A stretch of DNA of 8,551 bases from Nitriliruptoraceae bacterium (GTDB taxonomy: Bacteria; Actinomycetota; Nitriliruptoria; Nitriliruptorales; Nitriliruptoraceae), in NCBI GenBank assembly GCA_007123425.1, contig SKLC01000140.1:1-8551 (forward strand), in the 5' to 3' direction. Of this stretch, positions 5,598-8,551 are shown in pieces (within the stretch, counting starts at the first letter, position 1; each line of letters starts with the position of its first letter). Both the position numbers and the translations under genes were made by a program. The notes under the pieces were generated by a model that was given only the letters and a program-made list of their open reading frames with translations, had not been told where the DNA came from and did not search any database.

Positions 5598-7382
5598 ATG
5601 ACTGACTACGCCCCGCCCCTGGCCGACATCCGCTTCGTCCTCGAGCACGTGACGCCGCTGTCCCGGCTCACGCAGCTCGAGGCCTTCTCCCACGCCGAGC
5701 CCGATCTCGTCGCCGGGCTGCTGGAGGAGGCCGGCCGCTTCGCCGCCCAGGCGATCGCGCCCACCAACGTCGACGGCGACCAGCAGGGCTCGCGCCTGGT
5801 CGATGGCGCCGTGGTCACCCCCGACTCGTTCCAGCGCGTCTACAAGCAGTACGTGGAGGCGGGCTGGGGCGCGGTCCAGCACCCGCCGGAGTTCGACGGC
5901 GGCGGCTTCCCGCTGACGGTCGCCAACGCCGTCAAGGAGATGATCACCAGCGCGAACATGGCGTTCTCGCTGTGTCCGCTGCTGACCACCGGGGCGGTGT
6001 ACCTGCTCGAGCACCACGGCAGCGACGAGCAGCTGCACACCTACGTGCCCAAGATGGTCTCCGGCGAATGGACCGGCACGATGTGCCTGACCGAGCCGCA
6101 GGCCGGCTCGGACGTGGGCGCGGTGACCACCCGGGCCGAGCCGGCCGACGACGGCACCTACCGCATCACGGGCCAGAAGATCTACATCACCTACGGCGAG
6201 CACGACCTCGCCGACAACATCATCCACCTGGTGCTCGCGCGCCTGCCCGACGCGCCGCCCGGCACCAAGGGGATCTCGCTGTTCCTGGTGCCCAAGTACC
6301 TGGTGCACGACGACGGCAGCCTCGGTGAGCGCAACGACGCCAAGGCGATCGGCGTCGAGCACAAGATGGGCATCCATGCCTCGCCGACCTGCACCATGGG
6401 CTTCGGCGAGGACGGCGAGGGTGCCGTGGGCCACCTCGTCGGCGAGCCGCACGACGGCATGCGGGCGATGTTCACGATGATGAACGACGCCCGCCTGGGC
6501 GTGGGGCTGCAGGGCCTGGCCATCGCGGAGCGGGCCTACCAGCAGGCGGCCGACTACGCCCGGGAGCGCACCCAGGGTCGCGCCCCCGGCGCGGCCAAGG
6601 GCGCGCAGTCGCCGATCGTGGAGCACGCCGACGTGCGCCGCATGCTGCTGACCATGCGCGCCTCCATCGAGGCGATGCGCACCCTGACCTACGCCAACGC
6701 CTACGCCCTCGACCTCGCGCACCGCGCCGACGACCCGGTGGAGCGCGAGGAGCAGCAGAAGCTCGCGGACCTGCTCACGCCGCTGTCGAAGGCCTGGTGC
6801 ACCGACCTCGGCGTGGAGCTGACCTCGATCGCCGTCCAGGTCCACGGCGGGATGGGCTACGTCGAGGAGACCGGTGTCGCCCAGCACTACCGCGACGCCA
6901 AGATCGCGGCGATCTACGAGGGCACCAACGGCATCCAGGCCCTCGACCTCGTGGGCCGCAAGCTGCCCTACGACGGCGGGGCGTTCGTCAAGGGCTACCT
7001 CGCCGAGCTGCGCGAGACCGCTTCGTCGCTGCCCGACGAGCTCGCCGCGATCGGCCGCGCCCTGGCGGCAGCGGTCGACAGCCTCGAGCAGGCCACCGAC
7101 TGGCTCTTCGAGCAGCAGGAGCAGCCCGTCGACCTCTTCGCCGGTGCCACGCCGTATCTGCGCATGTTCGGCACCGTGGTCGGGGGCGCGGGCATGGCCC
7201 GGTCCGCCGCGGCCGCGCACCGCCTGCTCGGCGAGGGTGAGGGCGACGAGGCGCAGCTGCGGGACAAGATCACCGTGGCCCGCTTCTACGCCACCCAGCT
7301 GCTGCCGCAGGTCCACGGCCTGCTGGATGCGGTCACCGCCGGCGCGGACGACCTCTACGCCATCGAAGCCGACCGGCTGTAG
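5598..7382 (+). CDS. Large acyl-CoA dehydrogenase (DmdC/AcdA-like class, ~600 residues)
   Basis: FAD-dependent acyl-CoA dehydrogenase of the long class (594 residues) that includes 3-(methylthio)propanoyl-CoA dehydrogenase DmdC. Domains in order: the short N-terminal leader typical of this class (MTDYAPPLADIRFVLE, 1-16), N-terminal helical domain (35-157), beta domain with MCLTEPQAGSD (162-172) and KIYIT (194-198), catalytic helical domain (290-450) with QVHGGMGYVEE (414-424) and the expected catalytic Glu441 in IYEGTNGIQ, and an extra C-terminal helical domain (about 465-590). Start at 5598 is supported by this N-terminal motif and by the promoter position; there is no proper ribosome site. 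Many DmdC-like proteins act on ordinary acyl-CoAs, so a role in dimethylsulfoniopropionate breakdown should not be assumed; no other DMSP genes are in the window. The gene is transcribed alone and converges with the next gene across 24 bp. Confidence 0.95.
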   Translation: MTDYAPPLADIRFVLEHVTPLSRLTQLEAFSHAEPDLVAGLLEEAGRFAAQAIAPTNVDGDQQGSRLVDGAVVTPDSFQRVYKQYVEAGWGAVQHPPEFDGGGFPLTVANAVKEMITSANMAFSLCPLLTTGAVYLLEHHGSDEQLHTYVPKMVSGEWTGTMCLTEPQAGSDVGAVTTRAEPADDGTYRITGQKIYITYGEHDLADNIIHLVLARLPDAPPGTKGISLFLVPKYLVHDDGSLGERNDAKAIGVEHKMGIHASPTCTMGFGEDGEGAVGHLVGEPHDGMRAMFTMMNDARLGVGLQGLAIAERAYQQAADYARERTQGRAPGAAKGAQSPIVEHADVRRMLLTMRASIEAMRTLTYANAYALDLAHRADDPVEREEQQKLADLLTPLSKAWCTDLGVELTSIAVQVHGGMGYVEETGVAQHYRDAKIAAIYEGTNGIQALDLVGRKLPYDGGAFVKGYLAELRETASSLPDELAAIGRALAAAVDSLEQATDWLFEQQEQPVDLFAGATPYLRMFGTVVGGAGMARSAAAAHRLLGEGEGDEAQLRDKITVARFYATQLLPQVHGLLDAVTAGADDLYAIEADRL

Positions 7383-7406
7383 ACGACGCCGCACCCGGCA
7401 GGGCCG

Positions 7407-8108
7407 CTACCGCCAGGTGGCGACCCGCTCGCCGGCCGCGGCCTCTCGGTCTGCGCCGGCGAGCACCACGGTGGCGCGTCCCGTCACGACCGGCCGCACC
7501 GCCACCGCCACCAGGTCGGCGGCGGGATCCTCGGAGGGGCCCTCGAGCCCGAGCACGCCCTTCTCGCCGGCGACCTCCCCGATGAGCTCGTGCTGGGTCG
7601 CGGTGCGCCCCGCCCGCTCCAGCGCCGGCGCGTCGCCGTGGGCACGGGGCAGCGGAGGATGGTCGGGGAAGGCCTGCACGGCCTGGGCCCAGGGCTCGCC
7701 CTCCACCGGCCCGGTGGGCGCGCCGTCGACCGCGTCCCCGATCCAGAGCACGTCCTCGGCCGAGGGGGGCGGCTGCTCGCCCTCGTGGAGCACGGCCACC
7801 TCGGCGTCGCCGTCGACGGTGACCACGATGCCGGCCCACCACGCCGCCAGCGCCACGGCCGCCAGGGGCCAGCCCACCGGCCCGCGCAGCGCGAGCCGGT
7901 CCCCGGGCTCGAGCAGCAGGTCGGCCTCCAGCAGGTGCGCGCCCTTGGCGGCCCACTGGGCCAGTGACGCCAGGCCCTGCTCGTCGCGGCGCGACGCGCG
8001 CAGGACGGTGATCGCCGGGCGGTGCCCCAGCGTCTCGGCGGCGTCCCGCAGGGCGACGGCGAGATCCGGAGGAACGGGGCGGGCGTCGGGAAGCGGGGAG
8101 AGCTGCAC
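7407..8108 (-). CDS. TIGR03089-like actinobacterial protein (AMP-binding-enzyme-like fragment)
   Basis: A 233-residue protein that looks like the TIGR03089 family, found mainly in actinobacteria and of unknown function. Residues 30-93 resemble the start of acyl-adenylate-forming enzymes: RPAITVL (30-36), LAQWAAKGAHLL (49-60), LLEPGDRLALRGPVGW (65-80) and an AALAAWWAG-like helix to 93. The nucleotide-binding P-loop (STSGTTGxPKG type) and later adenylation motifs of the full enzymes are absent, so it cannot be a complete ligase. No signal peptide. Start: GTG at 8108, with AAGGA (plus-strand 8114-8118) 5 bases upstream. It is divergent from the probable LCP gene; in M. tuberculosis a protein of this kind (Rv3268, from memory) also neighbours an LCP protein, which hints at a cell-envelope link. 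Family assignment is from memory of its features. Confidence 0.8.
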   Translation of the reverse strand: MQLSPLPDARPVPPDLAVALRDAAETLGHRPAITVLRASRRDEQGLASLAQWAAKGAHLLEADLLLEPGDRLALRGPVGWPLAAVALAAWWAGIVVTVDGDAEVAVLHEGEQPPPSAEDVLWIGDAVDGAPTGPVEGEPWAQAVQAFPDHPPLPRAHGDAPALERAGRTATQHELIGEVAGEKGVLGLEGPSEDPAADLVAVAVRPVVTGRATVVLAGADREAAAGERVATWR

Positions 8109-8126
8109 ACGGGTCCTTGGTCGCTT

Positions 8127-8154
8127 CGGTCACGCGCCGGGCATGGCCGGTCAC
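8127..8154. promoter_or_regulatory. CGGTCAC direct repeat, candidate regulator site in a divergent promoter region
   Basis: CGGTCAC occurs at 8127-8133 and again at 8148-8154, exactly 21 bp apart (two helical turns), between two divergent genes. The second copy extends to GTCACAGCG (8150-8158), which resembles the GTCACAGCG-type repeat described for the M. tuberculosis cell-wall response regulator MtrA. The first copy reads GTCACGCGC. Assignment to MtrA is inference. Confidence 0.4.
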
Positions 8155-8165
8155 AGCGGGGCGGG

Positions 8166-8171
8166 ATGGTA
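8166..8171 (-). promoter_or_regulatory. Candidate -10 box (TACCAT, - strand) for the TIGR03089-like gene
   Basis: On the minus strand TACCAT fits TANNNT and would start transcription near 8159, about 50 bases before the GTG at 8108. It overlaps by two bases the opposite-strand box TACCGT, sharing the palindrome GGTACC (8168-8173). Confidence 0.35.
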
Positions 8172-8175
8172 CCGT
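8170..8175 (+). promoter_or_regulatory. Candidate -10 box (TACCGT) for the LCP-like gene
   Basis: TACCGT fits TANNNT and would start transcription near 8182, giving a leader of about 92 bases that contains the stem-loop of 8195-8226. The -35 region is unclear; the CGGTCAC copy at 8148-8154 lies where a -35 would be, which suits an activator-dependent promoter. Confidence 0.35.
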
Positions 8176-8194
8176 CGAGGTCGGCGAGCCCGTC

Positions 8195-8226
8195 GCGTCC
8201 GACCGGGGGAGGGCGCGGTCGGACGC
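8195..8226 (+). promoter_or_regulatory. 10-bp perfect stem-loop in the leader of the LCP-like gene
   Basis: GCGTCCGACC (8195-8204) pairs perfectly with GGTCGGACGC (8217-8226) around a 12-base purine-rich loop containing GGGGGAGGG. It sits 47 bases before the GTG start and has no T-run. It could be an attenuating or mRNA-stabilising structure, or a dyad operator on DNA; the sequence matches no known riboswitch I recognise. Confidence 0.45.
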
Positions 8227-8273
8227 TGCCGTGCCTCCTCGACCGCCGCCTTCTCTCGAGGTCGTCCAGCGCC

Positions 8274-8551
8274 GTGAGTGGTCCCTCCTCGTCCGTCTTC
8301 CGTTCCGTGCGCCGTCCTCCGCGACGGCGCTGGTGGCGCACGACCAAGCTGGTCCTCGCGGGGCTGCTCGCGGTCGGCGTGCTCCTGCTGGGCGTGGTCG
8401 GGGCGATCTGGGCCGAGGCGTGGCTGCGGCTCGGCGGTGAGGACGTGCCGGCGCTCGCGGCCGACATCGAGGCGCTCGGCGAGGACGGGCCACGCGCCCC
8501 GGCCGGCGCCACCACGGTCCTGGTCGCGCTGGCGCAGGAGCACGACCCCAC
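8274..8551 (+). CDS. Membrane-anchored protein, probable LCP (LytR-CpsA-Psr) family, 3'-truncated by window edge
   Basis: Only the first 92 residues are visible. They show a basic, Arg-rich cytosolic N-terminus (RRPPRRRWWRTTK, 13-25), one hydrophobic membrane segment (about 26-46, LVLAGLLAVGVLLLGVVGA) and the beginning of an extracytoplasmic domain, with GATTVLVALAQEHDP (78-92) where LCP domains begin with a strand such as ILLLG. LCP proteins attach glycopolymers such as arabinogalactan or teichoic acids to peptidoglycan outside the membrane. The call rests on topology, this strand, and the TIGR03089 neighbour; catalytic Arg/Asp residues lie beyond the window. GTG at 8274 is chosen because it precedes the Arg-rich anchor; a modest GAGGT (8258-8262) is 11 bases upstream. 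It could be another single-pass membrane protein. Confidence 0.65.
   Translation, partial: MSGPSSSVFRSVRRPPRRRWWRTTKLVLAGLLAVGVLLLGVVGAIWAEAWLRLGGEDVPALAADIEALGEDGPRAPAGATTVLVALAQEHDP

Noticed and set aside
5598..7382. Naming the large dehydrogenase dmdC and inferring DMSP breakdown
   Set aside because: Sequence class fits, but DmdC-like proteins have many substrates and no dmdA, dmdB or dmdD gene is in the window.
5484..7394. Minus-strand extension of the transporter frame to a 1065-residue protein
   Set aside because: The extra part is fully antisense to the well-supported acyl-CoA dehydrogenase at 5598-7382 and has no domain; GTG 5483 has an ideal ribosome site.
7383..7406. Shared terminator in the 24-bp convergent gap
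   Set aside because: Only a 5-bp stem with a 2-base loop (7367-7378) is present, inside the coding end; too weak to call.
6874..8277. 467-residue plus-strand frame crossing the end of the large dehydrogenase
   Set aside because: Ser/Arg/Pro-rich low-complexity sequence overlapping one gene in another frame and a second one antisense.
7484..8551. 355-residue minus-strand frame running off the right edge
   Set aside because: Overlaps the TIGR03089-like gene in a different frame and is antisense to the LCP-like gene; no domain, Arg/Pro/Ser-rich.
1..8551. CRISPR array, tRNA, rRNA, insertion sequence, toxin-antitoxin or defence genes
   Set aside because: No regularly spaced repeats, no tRNA-like cloverleaf, no transposase or nuclease motifs were seen on either strand.

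Overview
The window is about 8.6 kb of very GC-rich DNA with GTG/ATG starts and strong G/C codon-third-position bias. Together with the gene content (a TIGR03089-type protein, what looks like an LCP-type cell-wall protein, a birA/fadE25-like pair) this points to an actinobacterium. The class cannot be fixed from the sequence; a deep-branching high-GC lineage is possible, but that is inference. The window is nearly fully coding and shows no tRNA, rRNA, CRISPR array, insertion sequence or phage gene.

Layout. 1-645 (+): C-terminal two thirds of biotin protein ligase (birA), cut by the window edge. 646-740: short gap with a 10-bp palindrome and a TAATCT -10-like box. 741-1883 (+): a 380-residue acyl-CoA dehydrogenase of the classical short/medium-chain type. 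1884-2108: non-coding stretch rich in hairpins, including a strong stem-loop framed by near-identical 14-bp direct repeats. 2109-2903 (+): an unrecognised 264-residue cytosolic protein. 2904-2969: convergent gap with a perfect 7-bp stem. 2970-4190 and 4197-5483 (both -): a two-gene operon made of a fused double-repeat MgtE/SLC41-type cation transporter followed by a (PhoU-like + TrkA_C)x2 cytosolic protein. 5484-5597: divergent promoter region. 5598-7382 (+): a large 594-residue acyl-CoA dehydrogenase of the DmdC/AcdA-like class, with a promoter that suggests a leaderless mRNA. 7407-8108 (-): a TIGR03089-like protein. 8109-8273: divergent control region with direct repeats, back-to-back -10 boxes and a 10-bp-stem hairpin. 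8274-8551 (+): the N-terminus of a membrane-anchored protein, probably an LCP-family (LytR-CpsA-Psr) cell-wall ligase, cut by the window edge.

How the genes relate. Gene order birA ... fadE25-like dehydrogenase ... TIGR03089 ... LCP recalls the Mycobacterium tuberculosis Rv3279c-Rv3267 neighbourhood (from memory). The cation-transport pair, the unknown protein and the second dehydrogenase lie between these landmarks. Biotin ligase serves acyl-CoA carboxylases, and the two dehydrogenases carry out FAD-dependent alpha,beta-oxidation of different acyl-CoAs, so acyl-CoA metabolism is the loose theme of the left part and of 5598-7382. The most interesting module is the transporter pair. The transporter lacks the usual MgtE N and CBS sensor domains, and its partner supplies two PhoU/TrkA_C units, matching the two transporter repeats. 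This suggests a separately encoded regulatory subunit.
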